DNA of 64,000 nucleotides, taken from contig NZ_LMWH01000228.1 of assembly GCF_001507435.1 (NCBI RefSeq), positions 1-64,000 on the forward strand, read 5' to 3'. The position numbers and the translations under genes are program-made. Shown in pieces: positions 15,944 through 23,274 of this stretch (position 1 is its first letter; every line of letters starts with the position of its first letter). Origin of the DNA: Streptomyces sp. NRRL F-5122. Lineage in GTDB: Bacteria > Actinomycetota > Actinomycetes > Streptomycetales > Streptomycetaceae. Below the pieces are notes generated by a model that saw nothing but the letters and a program-made list of their open reading frames with translations, was not told where the DNA came from and did not search any database.

Positions 15944-16999
15944 TCAGCCGCGGTCTTCCGGAGCGACGTAGTCGAAGGTCGGGCCCGCGGTCAGGCCCTC
16001 GCCGTCGGGCATCGCCATCAGGCTCTGTGCCTGCCCCTTGAGCGCGTACATCGTGCCCACCGACACCCCGAGCATCGCGGGATTGCCGTTGAAGGCCTGC
16101 TCCAGAAGCTGCAGCAGCTTGCCGTACGCGATGTTGAACGCCTCCTGCGCCGTGCGGATCGCACTGCCCTCCGGATGGTCCTCCAGCCGCGGGTTGGGCC
16201 GCATCGGGCGCACCCCGGCGCGGTCGACGGTGAGCGTCTCGCCGGTGGGCCCTGTCTCCGGTGTGTCCCCCGGCTGGTAGCGCCGGCCCTGTACGAGCTC
16301 CTGGAAGCGGTAGTAGTGCGAGACCGCCTTGGTCTGCGGGTGGAACATGTCCATGTCCCCGTCCCACACGTCGACGCGTGCCGCGCCCTCGCCCTGCTCC
16401 ACGATCTCCTCCAGGGCGGAGAGCGCCGAGGCGAGATCGGTGACCGGGCTCAGCCGCCCGCCGGTGTGCCCGAAGGGCCCCGCCGCCACCTGGCGGGCGG
16501 GATCACCGGTGAAGACCTGTTCCTCGCCGAGTTCGGCGCACAGGTGCCGCAGGCCCTTCTCGATCGCGTCGTAGAACTGGCCGATCGTCACGTAGGCGTC
16601 GCCCTCGGCCGGGTCACCCGGGTGGGCGGGTTGTTCGAGGCGGAGGAACATGGTGAGCGCCTCCTGACCGAACGGCAGCAGGGACAGCTGCATGGACGGG
16701 TCGGCGTGCGGCATGGGCCGCGGATGCGGCGCCAGTATCCGCGGGGTGTCGACGCGAGGCTGCCCGCCGACCGCGTTCAGGAGGTTCGCCACCAGCGCGA
16801 GGTGGATCATCTCCTCGACGAACACACTGCTGACCACTTCGACGGCGTGGGCGTTCCGCTCGGGGTCGAGCGAGTAGAGGGCTGTGAGGTAGGGCGGCAG
16901 CGTGGCGTGCTCCAGCTCGATGGCCCACTGCAGATGCTCGCGCAGGTCCTCCATCGTCGTGATCGAGCGGAACCGGGCCTGGGGTTCTTGATGATTCAT
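15944..16999 (-). CDS. Ferritin-like domain protein (VioB/RebD-type ferritin-like)
   Basis: A 351-residue protein with a ferritin-like four-helix region in its first ~190 residues. Metal-type ligands are visible as ELEHATLPPYLTALYSL and later VFVEEMIHLALVANLL, the EExxH pair of this family, plus a Tyr/Glu-rich helix around IGQFYDAIEKGL. The same domain occurs in the iminophenylpyruvate dimer synthase family (VioB/RebD-like) and in stand-alone bacterial proteins of unknown function. The C-terminal third has a second helical part (AFNIAYGKLLQLLEQAFNG). ATG 16999 has AGGTGAGA upstream. No indole biosynthesis genes are near, so I do not assign a pathway. Confidence 0.8.
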   Translation of the reverse strand: MNHQEPQARFRSITTMEDLREHLQWAIELEHATLPPYLTALYSLDPERNAHAVEVVSSVFVEEMIHLALVANLLNAVGGQPRVDTPRILAPHPRPMPHADPSMQLSLLPFGQEALTMFLRLEQPAHPGDPAEGDAYVTIGQFYDAIEKGLRHLCAELGEEQVFTGDPARQVAAGPFGHTGGRLSPVTDLASALSALEEIVEQGEGAARVDVWDGDMDMFHPQTKAVSHYYRFQELVQGRRYQPGDTPETGPTGETLTVDRAGVRPMRPNPRLEDHPEGSAIRTAQEAFNIAYGKLLQLLEQAFNGNPAMLGVSVGTMYALKGQAQSLMAMPDGEGLTAGPTFDYVAPEDRG

Positions 17000-17118
17000 G
17001 GGGGTCTCACCTGGGTTTCGTGCGTACGGTTCGGCCGCGGTCGCGGACCGACCTGTGGTCACCGGCATCGCTGCCGGCGGTACCGCGCGGAGCGGTCGGT
17101 GGTGTGGCGCGGGGCCGG

Positions 17119-17690
17119 TCATGCGGCATACGAGCGGGACAGGCGGACGGCGGAGACGCCGAAGCTGAGCCTGACCTTGTCGCTGATGAGGACACCGCCG
17201 GTTTCGACGGGCGTGTTCCAGCCGAGCCCCCAGTCGGAGCGGCGCACCAGGGCGGTGCCGGAGAAGCCGACACGGCGGTCTCCGCTCTCGTCGTGCGTGG
17301 CTCCGTCGAAGGCGAGGTGGATGTGGAGAGGGAGTTCGACGTCCTTGATCCTGAGAAGGCCCATCAGACGGAACTGGCCGTCTCCGCGGTCTGCGAGGCC
17401 CGTGGAGCGGAAGACCTCAGCGGATAGGTGGCGGCGTCGAGGAAAACCGGACCCGCGAGACGGGTGTCCCAGTCAGGGCTGCTGGTGTTGACACTACCAG
17501 TCTGGACGCTCAAGTAGGCCTCTGAGCGGCTGGGTTGGTACCCGTTCAGCTTGACCAGCCCCTCGAACGCCCCGAACCGCGCGCGCACGTTCGCGATCAT
17601 GGCGTGCCGGACGGAGAAGCCGACGGTGCTGTGCGCCGGGTCGATGGTGTAGACACCGGTCAGCGCTGTGTAAGGGACGACAGTCGACAT
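17119..17690 (-). pseudogene. YceI-family protein gene, frameshifted
   Basis: A YceI-like lipocalin-fold protein gene of about 190 codons, split into two frames. The first part starts at ATG 17690 with YTIDPAHSTVGFSVRHAM, the hallmark YceI N-terminus, and runs to TYPL before going out of frame and stopping at 17364. The second frame resumes with FRSTGLADRGDGQFRLMG and continues with the family's C-terminal segments (IKDVELPLHIHLAF, DWGLGWNTPVETGGVLIS) to a stop at 17119. The break lies near 17405-17420. The second frame has an ATG that overlaps the first frame's stop (TGATG), so re-initiation could give a C-terminal fragment. YceI proteins bind polyisoprenoids or quinones; this copy has no export signal. 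Confidence 0.8.
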
Positions 17691-17809
17691 ATGTGGGTCC
17701 TTGCGGTCGCTGGTCACGACGATCAGTCGTTGCGAACCGTCGCCGTGTGCCTGCCGGTGGTGGAGCGGACCGCAGCCGAGGAGGCCCGGGCAAGGTCCGC
17801 AGAAGGACA

Positions 17810-17836
17810 GACAGGTGAGGGCCCGCGTGTGTGACA
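17810..17836 (-). promoter_or_regulatory. ECF41/SigJ-like promoter, site 8 (minus strand)
   Basis: Read on the minus strand: TGTCACA at 17836-17830, 15 bases, then CTGTC at 17814-17810, one base different from CGGTC. It points at the frameshifted YceI gene, with a leader of about 115 bases. Confidence 0.45.
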
Positions 17837-17879
17837 CTGGGACTGGCGCCGGGACGGCGTTCTGTGTGTCACAGCGTGT

Positions 17880-18265
17880 CGAGGGGGCAACGAGTCGCCG
17901 TTACGCGCGTCGTACGGTCAGCACCGCGGGATCGCCCGCGTCCGGCACCGGGGTGAATCCGTGCCTGGGCCGGCTCGTCGGCGATGTCGTCCCGGGAAGC
18001 CGGCCACATCCGGAAGGTCTCGGTGTGCTGACCCGCGACGACCAGCGGGGTGACACGGCCGGTGCCCGTGCCGATGTCCAGCACACCGACCGCGCGTCGC
18101 CCACCGCTTCTCCGTACAGTTGCCGCAGGTGCGCGGCATCGGCCTCCCTTGCAGCACGTCGTAGTCTCGGCTCTGACGGCGTAGGCCTCCCCGGAGGGCG
18201 CGCTCGTCGGATGCCCGTGCGAACGGGACGAAAGCGAGTACTCCCCCACGTGACAGGTCCGGCGC
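17880..18265 (-). pseudogene. Decayed SAM-dependent methyltransferase-like remnant
   Basis: No intact frame covers this stretch, but pieces of a methyltransferase-like protein can be read in different minus-strand frames. One frame gives AHLRQLYGEAVGDAR; another gives VGVLDIGTGTGRVTPLVV, a textbook SAM-binding motif I, followed by residues up to about 17880. They need at least one frameshift to join, and a third frame carries part of the upstream segment. I read it as a dead class I methyltransferase gene; the exact family is not recoverable by eye. A TGTCACA at 17867 lies at its 3' edge without a partner element. Confidence 0.45.
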
Positions 18266-18432
18266 CCCACCTGTGACGGGAGGTGGGTCCCGGACCGGTA
18301 ACCAATAGCACCGTGTGCCACTATGTTAAATGCATCCGGCGCAGCATATGATGCTCGTCGTCCCGGCCCGCCGCGGCCGCACAGCCTCCCCGGATCCTGG
18401 CCGCGGCCCCTATCACGAGAGATGTACCGACC

Positions 18433-19167
18433 ATGCCCGCCGTCCTCATCCACGGCGTTCCCGACACCCACCGCGTGTGGAACGGCGTACGCCGGCACCT
18501 GACCCGCTCCGACGTCGAGGCCTGGGACCTGCCCGGATTCGGCACCCCCCGCCCCACCGGCTTCGGCTCCAGCAAGGAGGACTACGTCGACTGGCTCGTC
18601 GAACGCCTCGAGCGCGTCGGCGAGCCCGTGGACCTGGTCGGTCACGACTGGGGCTGCATCCTCACCGCCCGCGTCGCCTCCCTCCGCCCCGACCTGGTGC
18701 GCACCTGGGCCGGTGGCAACGGACCCATCAGTTCCCGCTACGTCTGGCACCCGCTGGCCGAGACCTGGCAGGACACTGTCGCCGGCGAGCGGTTCATGGC
18801 CGAACTGGACCCTGAGTCCTTCGCGAAGGACCTGGTGAACGGCTTCGACGCACCCGCCGAACCGGTGGAGGAGATGGTCCGGCACGTCGACGGCACGATG
18901 AAGAACAGCATCCTGCGGCTGTACCGGTCCGCCGTGACCATGGGGACGGAGTGGGAACCGGCCCTGTCGAACGTCACCGCACCCGCGCTGGTGTTCTGGG
19001 GCACGCGCGACCCGGCCTGCCAGATCGAGTTCGGCGACGAACTCGGCGCCGCCCTGCGCGCCACCCGCGTCCTCCATCTCAACTGCAACCACTGGACGGT
19101 GCTGGAGCGGCCCGCGGAGGTGGCCGCCGCCCTCGAGGCGCACTGGGCGCAGGGCACCGGACGCTAG
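18433..19167 (+). CDS. Alpha/beta hydrolase with Asp nucleophile
   Basis: A 244-residue short alpha/beta hydrolase starting almost at the first strand (AVLIHGVPD). The nucleophile elbow is GHDWGC with Asp72, the acid lies in WGTRDPAC, and the His is in CNHWTVLERP. As in the hydrolase at 1306, Asp replaces Ser, pointing to epoxide hydrolase or haloalkane dehalogenase chemistry. It lacks the N-terminal extension of most epoxide hydrolases. The start ATG 18433 is the only reasonable one. No ECF41-type promoter is visible in the 120 bases upstream; the local sequence there is relatively AT-rich (CTATGTTAAATGC). Confidence 0.85.
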   Translation: MPAVLIHGVPDTHRVWNGVRRHLTRSDVEAWDLPGFGTPRPTGFGSSKEDYVDWLVERLERVGEPVDLVGHDWGCILTARVASLRPDLVRTWAGGNGPISSRYVWHPLAETWQDTVAGERFMAELDPESFAKDLVNGFDAPAEPVEEMVRHVDGTMKNSILRLYRSAVTMGTEWEPALSNVTAPALVFWGTRDPACQIEFGDELGAALRATRVLHLNCNHWTVLERPAEVAAALEAHWAQGTGR

Positions 19168-19309
19168 CCCGCGCCGGCAAGCGACGGGGAGCGCGGATCT
19201 GCGGACCGCCTCGGCCACGGTCGTGGAACACGGACGTCGTCCGCGCCCTCGTCGCACTGCTCCGCTCTGCCCTCGCAGGCCCGCACGCTGCCTCCGCGGC
19301 GCGGGCCGG

Positions 19310-19336
19310 TGTCACAACCTGCGGGTTCTCACGGTC
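19310..19336 (+). promoter_or_regulatory. ECF41/SigJ-type promoter, site 9
   Basis: Perfect copy: TGTCACA 19310-19316, 15 bases, CGGTC 19332-19336. It is 56 bases before the flavoprotein reductase start at 19392. Confidence 0.72.
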
Positions 19337-19391
19337 TCTCCGCACGAGAGCACACCAGTGTCCGGTGCGCGCGAGCGGAGACGGGAACATC

Positions 19392-20624
19392 ATGTCGCGA
19401 GGAAACGGGATCGTCATCGTCGGGGGCGGACTCGCCGCGGGCAAGGCCGCCGAGGAACTCCGGCAACAGGGCTACGACGGCCCGCTCGTCCTCATCGGGG
19501 ACGAAGCGGAGCGCCCGTACATCCGACCGCCGCTGTCCAAGGGGTACCTGCTCGGCAAGGAGGACCGCGAGTCCATATTCGTGCATTCCGAGAACTGGTA
19601 CCGCGAGCACGACGTCGACCTGATGACCGGAACGCGCGCGACGGCCGTCGACGCACACACCCGCCAGGTCGAACTCACCGGCGGACGCCAGATGCCCTAC
19701 ACCAAGCTGCTCCTGGCGACCGGATCGTCCCCCCGCCGGCTGACGGTGCCCGGGGCGGACCTGGACAACGTGCTGTACCTGCGCCGAGTGGGAGACAGTG
19801 AGCGGCTCAAGGCCGCCTTCACCCCCGGGGCCCGGATCGTGGTCGTCGGCGGCGGCTGGATCGGTCTGGAGACCGCCGCGGCGGCCCGGACGGCCGGGGC
19901 GCTGGTGACCGTCCTGGAGCACTCCGAGCTGCCGTTGCTGAAGGTGCTCGGCCGGGAGGCGGCCGAGGTTTTCGCCGCCCTGCACCGGGATCACGGGGTC
20001 GTCCTGCGGCCCCACGCCGCCGTCAAGCGCATCACCGGTGACGGCACCCGCGCCGACGGCGTCCAGCTCGCCGACGGAACCCGACTGCCCGCCGACGCCG
20101 TGGTGGTGGGCATCGGCATCACCCCCAACGTCCAGCTCGCCGAGGCGGCGGGACTGGAGGTGCGCAACGGCATCGTCACCGACGAGGGTCTGCGCACCTC
20201 GGCCCAGGACGTGCACGCCGCAGGGGACGTCGCCAACGCCTACCATCCCCGGCTCGGCCGGCATCTGCGGGTGGAGCACTGGGCCAACGCCCTGCACCAG
20301 CCCCGCACGGCGGCACTGGCCATGCTCGGCAAGGAGGCGCCTTACAACCGGCTGCCGTACTTCTACACCGACCAGTACGACCTCGGGATGGAGTACACCG
20401 GATACACCGAGCCCGGCGGCTACGACCGCGTCGTTTTCCGCGGGAACCCGGCCGAGCGGCGGTTCATCGCCTTCTGGTTGTCCGGGGACCGGGTTCTGGC
20501 GGGCATGAGTGTGAACGTGTGGAACGTCATCGACTCCGTCCGCGCCCTCGTCGAGTCCGGTGCCTCCGTGGCGGACACGGCCCTGTCCGATCCCGAGACG
20601 CCCCTGGACAATCTTCTGCCCTGA
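19392..20624 (+). CDS. FAD-dependent oxidoreductase, ferredoxin/rhodocoxin reductase type
   Basis: A 410-residue flavoprotein reductase. It has the N-terminal FAD-binding VIVGGGLAAGKAAEEL, the conserved RPPLSKGYLLGK segment, the ATG-type motif LLLATGSSPR, a central NAD-binding VVVGGGWIGLETAAAA, and the second FAD motif VHAAGDVAN. This order and the C-terminal VNVWNVID region match the NADH:ferredoxin reductase family serving cytochrome P450 or dioxygenase ferredoxins (rhodocoxin reductase-like). No ferredoxin or P450 gene is adjacent. It has a perfect ECF41-type promoter and is followed by the second ECF41 gene; oxidoreductases are a usual neighbour of this sigma class. Confidence 0.92.
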   Translation: MSRGNGIVIVGGGLAAGKAAEELRQQGYDGPLVLIGDEAERPYIRPPLSKGYLLGKEDRESIFVHSENWYREHDVDLMTGTRATAVDAHTRQVELTGGRQMPYTKLLLATGSSPRRLTVPGADLDNVLYLRRVGDSERLKAAFTPGARIVVVGGGWIGLETAAAARTAGALVTVLEHSELPLLKVLGREAAEVFAALHRDHGVVLRPHAAVKRITGDGTRADGVQLADGTRLPADAVVVGIGITPNVQLAEAAGLEVRNGIVTDEGLRTSAQDVHAAGDVANAYHPRLGRHLRVEHWANALHQPRTAALAMLGKEAPYNRLPYFYTDQYDLGMEYTGYTEPGGYDRVVFRGNPAERRFIAFWLSGDRVLAGMSVNVWNVIDSVRALVESGASVADTALSDPETPLDNLLP

Positions 20625-20694
20625 CAACCGCCGCGAAGGTAACCGCGGCCCGCCGGGCACGGTGAGGGCGCCGCTGCGTACGACCGGGAAACCG

Positions 20695-20721
20695 TGTCAC
20701 ACGATATGTTCCTGTCCGGTC
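20695..20721 (+). promoter_or_regulatory. ECF41/SigJ-type promoter, site 10 (in front of the sigma gene)
   Basis: Perfect copy: TGTCACA 20695-20701, 15 bases, CGGTC 20717-20721. It precedes the complete ECF41-type sigma factor at 20848, which suggests autoregulation, as reported for SigJ/ECF41 systems. Confidence 0.72.
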
Positions 20722-20847
20722 ACCAGTGCGTCGGTTGGACCCGCCGGACGGAAGCGGACTGCCCCATTCTCGGGAGCCGCGGCGGACATCGGCCGGAATC
20801 AGGGGTGGCACCGCCTTGTCGGGTGCTGTGCGAAGGGGCGATGCCAG

Positions 20848-21714
20848 ATGGACCGGGTACAGGACGACGAGACGGTGCCGATCGCGGAACTGCTCGACGA
20901 GCGACGCCGACTGCTCAACGTGGCCTACTGGATGCTGGGCCGGAGCCAGGACGCCGACGACGTCGTGGCGGAGGCCTACCGGCGCTGGTACGGCCTGTCC
21001 GACGACCACAGGGACCGCATCGCCGAACCCCGGTCCTGGCTGGTGACGACCGTCGGAGGCATCTGTCTGGAGCGCTTGGCGCCGACCTGGCGGTCGCACC
21101 CGGGCCCGGTCGGCGCGGCGCCCCCTCAGGACCTGGACGAAGAGGTGAGCCACGCCCTCCTCGACGCGCTGGACTCGCTGTCACCGGCCGAGCGAGCCGC
21201 ATTCGTCCTCAACGACGTGTTCGGGATGGCTCCGGGGACGGTCGCCGCCATCGTCGGACAGACGGAACAGGAATGCGGCGAACTCGCCGCCCGGGCCCGG
21301 CACAGCCTTGGGACCAGGTGGGCGCACCCCACGACACCACAGCAGCACGACCATGTGGTGCGAGCGGTCCGACAGGCTTGCGTGGCGGAGAACCCTGCCC
21401 GCCTGACGTCCCTCCTGGCACCGGACGCCACGGTGTTCTTCGACGGAGGCGGCAAGGTCAGAACCCTGGCCCGGCCCGTCCACGGCGCACGGCGCGTCAC
21501 CCGCAGCCTCCTGGCCCTCCTAGCCGGCCGGCCCCGCACCACACTGCACTGCCAGTCCGTCAACGGCCGCACCGGAATAGTGGTGCGCTACGGCGACGAG
21601 GTCGCCGCGGTCATCAGCCTGGACGTCGCGGGCGACCGCGTCGCGCAGATCTGGGCGGTCCTCAACCCTGACAAGCTCCGCCACTGGAACCGGACCGCCA
21701 CCCATGAGAAATGA
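20848..21714 (+). CDS. sigJ-like: ECF sigma factor, ECF41/SigJ type with SnoaL-like C-terminal domain
   Basis: A 288-residue ECF sigma factor. Region 2 is LLNVAYWMLGRSQDADDVVAEAYRRW, with sentence-like conservation to SigJ, and region 4 contains LSPAERAAFVLNDVFGM. The C-terminal ~110 residues form a SnoaL/NTF2-like domain with the ECF41 signatures DGGGK (residues 199-203) and NPDKL close to the end. In this class the C-terminal domain replaces an anti-sigma factor and tunes activity. The usual WLPEP linker motif is not evident here. ATG 20848 follows GAAGGGGCG. It has its own ECF41-type promoter and is probably the sigma factor reading the repeated motif in this island. Confidence 0.93.
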   Translation: MDRVQDDETVPIAELLDERRRLLNVAYWMLGRSQDADDVVAEAYRRWYGLSDDHRDRIAEPRSWLVTTVGGICLERLAPTWRSHPGPVGAAPPQDLDEEVSHALLDALDSLSPAERAAFVLNDVFGMAPGTVAAIVGQTEQECGELAARARHSLGTRWAHPTTPQQHDHVVRAVRQACVAENPARLTSLLAPDATVFFDGGGKVRTLARPVHGARRVTRSLLALLAGRPRTTLHCQSVNGRTGIVVRYGDEVAAVISLDVAGDRVAQIWAVLNPDKLRHWNRTATHEK

Positions 21715-21723
21715 GGACAACGC

Positions 21724-22002
21724 GTGGGCCAGGACTTCGATCCACGTGCCGCCAGTGTCTCACTGGCCCGGGAAGTGGCCGTGCTCGAGGCACGGATCCG
21801 CATCCTTCAAGAAGCTCTTGAAGACGTCGGCATCTGCATCCAACGATCGGCGCTTCGACTGCGCCACCTTCGCGAGCAGTCCCGACGGAAACCCGGCCGA
21901 ACTCCCGAGGAACACCCGCCGACCACGGCCGATTCCGCCCTGTCCGACCCGGAGTCCGGTCACCCACGGCCTGACCGGTCTGCACCGTGTCCGCACCGCT
22001 GA
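21724..22002 (+). CDS. Small hypothetical protein, predicted coiled coil
   Basis: A 92-residue frame starting at GTG 21724, nine bases after the sigma-factor stop and with GAGGAC just upstream, so it may be the second gene of that operon. Residues about 10-50 form a likely amphipathic helix (SLAREVAVLEARIRILQEAL), and the rest is Pro/Arg-rich and disordered-looking. I do not recognise a family. An overlapping frame from 21704 is less protein-like. The position, start and helix favour a real gene, but it could be spurious. Confidence 0.45.
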   Translation: MGQDFDPRAASVSLAREVAVLEARIRILQEALEDVGICIQRSALRLRHLREQSRRKPGRTPEEHPPTTADSALSDPESGHPRPDRSAPCPHR

Positions 22003-22207
22003 GGTACCGCGCACGAAAGGGTGAAAGGACAGTGGTAGTCCCCTGGCTCGACGGGACCTCGCATCACCATCTTGCATCTTCCGGGTCCAAACCTCGTACG
22101 CTGTGACATACGATGCACCCACATACATCTCCCCGGGTCCGAGCCGAGCGGCACCGCAGCTGACTTCAGCGAGGCGCGGCACGGCGGGTTCAGGATGAGA
22201 GGAAGAC

Positions 22208-22759
22208 ATGGACTCGGCAACTCGCGCAGCGCATGAGATCGAGGTCACTGCGGAGAGCCTCCAGGAGGACCTCGCCCGCCTGGAGATTCAGAAGCAGGCA
22301 CTGGAGAGGGAACTGGCCGCCGTGGCCGCCCACCTCGACTCCGTCCAGCGCGCCCTGAGCGCCCTGACCGTCCTCATGGCCGAGCCGTCCGGCCGCCGAG
22401 CAGCCGAGCAGCCCGAACAGGCGGAGGCCGACACTCCGGTCGTCGCGCCCTCCGCACGCACGGCGCGAAAGCAGTCCGCGCCGCGACAGGCGGAGCCCAC
22501 GCAGAAGGAGAAGCCGTCGGCCTCCTCGCATGCGGAGGCCGATGAATCGCGCAGCTACGGCGCGCTCACCGAACAGATCCTGGAGTACTTCGCAGGCGTC
22601 GGGGACGCGGAGGTCCGCGCGCGCGACGTGGCCGCGGCGCTAGGCCGCGACACCGACTCCGGGAGCATCAATGCGGTGCGCAGCACGCTCGACCGTCTGG
22701 TCGGCACTTCCCGCGTACGCCGGGCCGGCCGCGGTCTCTACCGCGCCCAGAAGTCCTGA
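22208..22759 (+). CDS. Hypothetical protein: coiled coil plus winged-helix-like C-terminus
   Basis: A 183-residue protein of unknown function. Residues about 5-60 are a strong coiled coil (LQEDLARLEIQKQALERELA), residues about 65-105 a charged Ala/Glu-rich linker, and residues about 115-183 a compact domain (YGALTEQILEYFAG, VRARDVAAALGRD, VRSTLDRLVGTSRVRRAGRG) that looks like a winged helix. This combination suggests a DNA-binding or nucleoid-associated protein, but that is inference. ATG 22208 follows AGGATGAGAGGA. A strong hairpin follows, so it is monocistronic. TGTGACA lies at 22102 but has no partner element for the island's promoter motif. Confidence 0.75.
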   Translation: MDSATRAAHEIEVTAESLQEDLARLEIQKQALERELAAVAAHLDSVQRALSALTVLMAEPSGRRAAEQPEQAEADTPVVAPSARTARKQSAPRQAEPTQKEKPSASSHAEADESRSYGALTEQILEYFAGVGDAEVRARDVAAALGRDTDSGSINAVRSTLDRLVGTSRVRRAGRGLYRAQKS

Positions 22760-22799
22760 CCGGAGCCCTCTCGGCTCCATGCACTGAAAGTCACAGAAA

Positions 22800-22845
22800 T
22801 GCCTCGGGCACCTCCCCGCGGGGGATCGAACGGGCGCCCGAGGCA
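22800..22845. terminator. Hairpin terminator after the coiled-coil gene
   Basis: A perfect 10-bp stem, TGCCTCGGGC (22800-22809) and GCCCGAGGCA (22836-22845), with a nested CCCCGCGGGG in the loop, 41 bases past the stop. Confidence 0.7.
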
Positions 22846-23274
22846 CGCACCCGCTGACCGACGGTCCGCGGATGAGCGAGCGCTCCCATGCCGGCGACTA
22901 AGCATGTCACACGGTGCCGGAGTCACTGTGAAGACTGTATAGCAATCCGCATCGTCTTTGTATCCGGCGCCCCGCTCCCGGGCGCACTCCTCCCCGGATG
23001 TCTAGGACCACGCCTGCCCCTTCGCCTTCACGGCGCCACTCCCCACCTGTATTTTCAGGCAACTCGCCTTCCTGAATGGACTGTTGTGCCCTTTCCACAC
23101 AGCCCCGCCACAACACACGTGTGACTGAATCAGTTACCCTTTCCGGGGCCACTGCAACAAAGGCCCTATAGTCATCCGCGCATCGAGCTGTCGCCCAGGG
23201 CCTTCCCCCTCACGAGCGGCACATGTCGTCGGCGCACCTTGATGCCCATGTTTCTTCCTCTGAGGAGCATCACT
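22846..23274. other. Non-coding stretch upstream of the secreted amidase
   Basis: About 430 bases without a credible gene. It contains a TGTCACA at 22905-22911 without the CGGTC partner and several AT-richer patches (GACTGTATAGC at 22933, CCCTATAGTC near 23164) that could be parts of ordinary promoters for the amidase gene. I see no repeat or RNA gene. Confidence 0.4.

Noticed and set aside
15935..17491. A 518-codon plus-strand frame opposite the ferritin-like gene
   Set aside because: No domain and a shadow composition; the minus strand shows EExxH ferritin-like helices and good starts.
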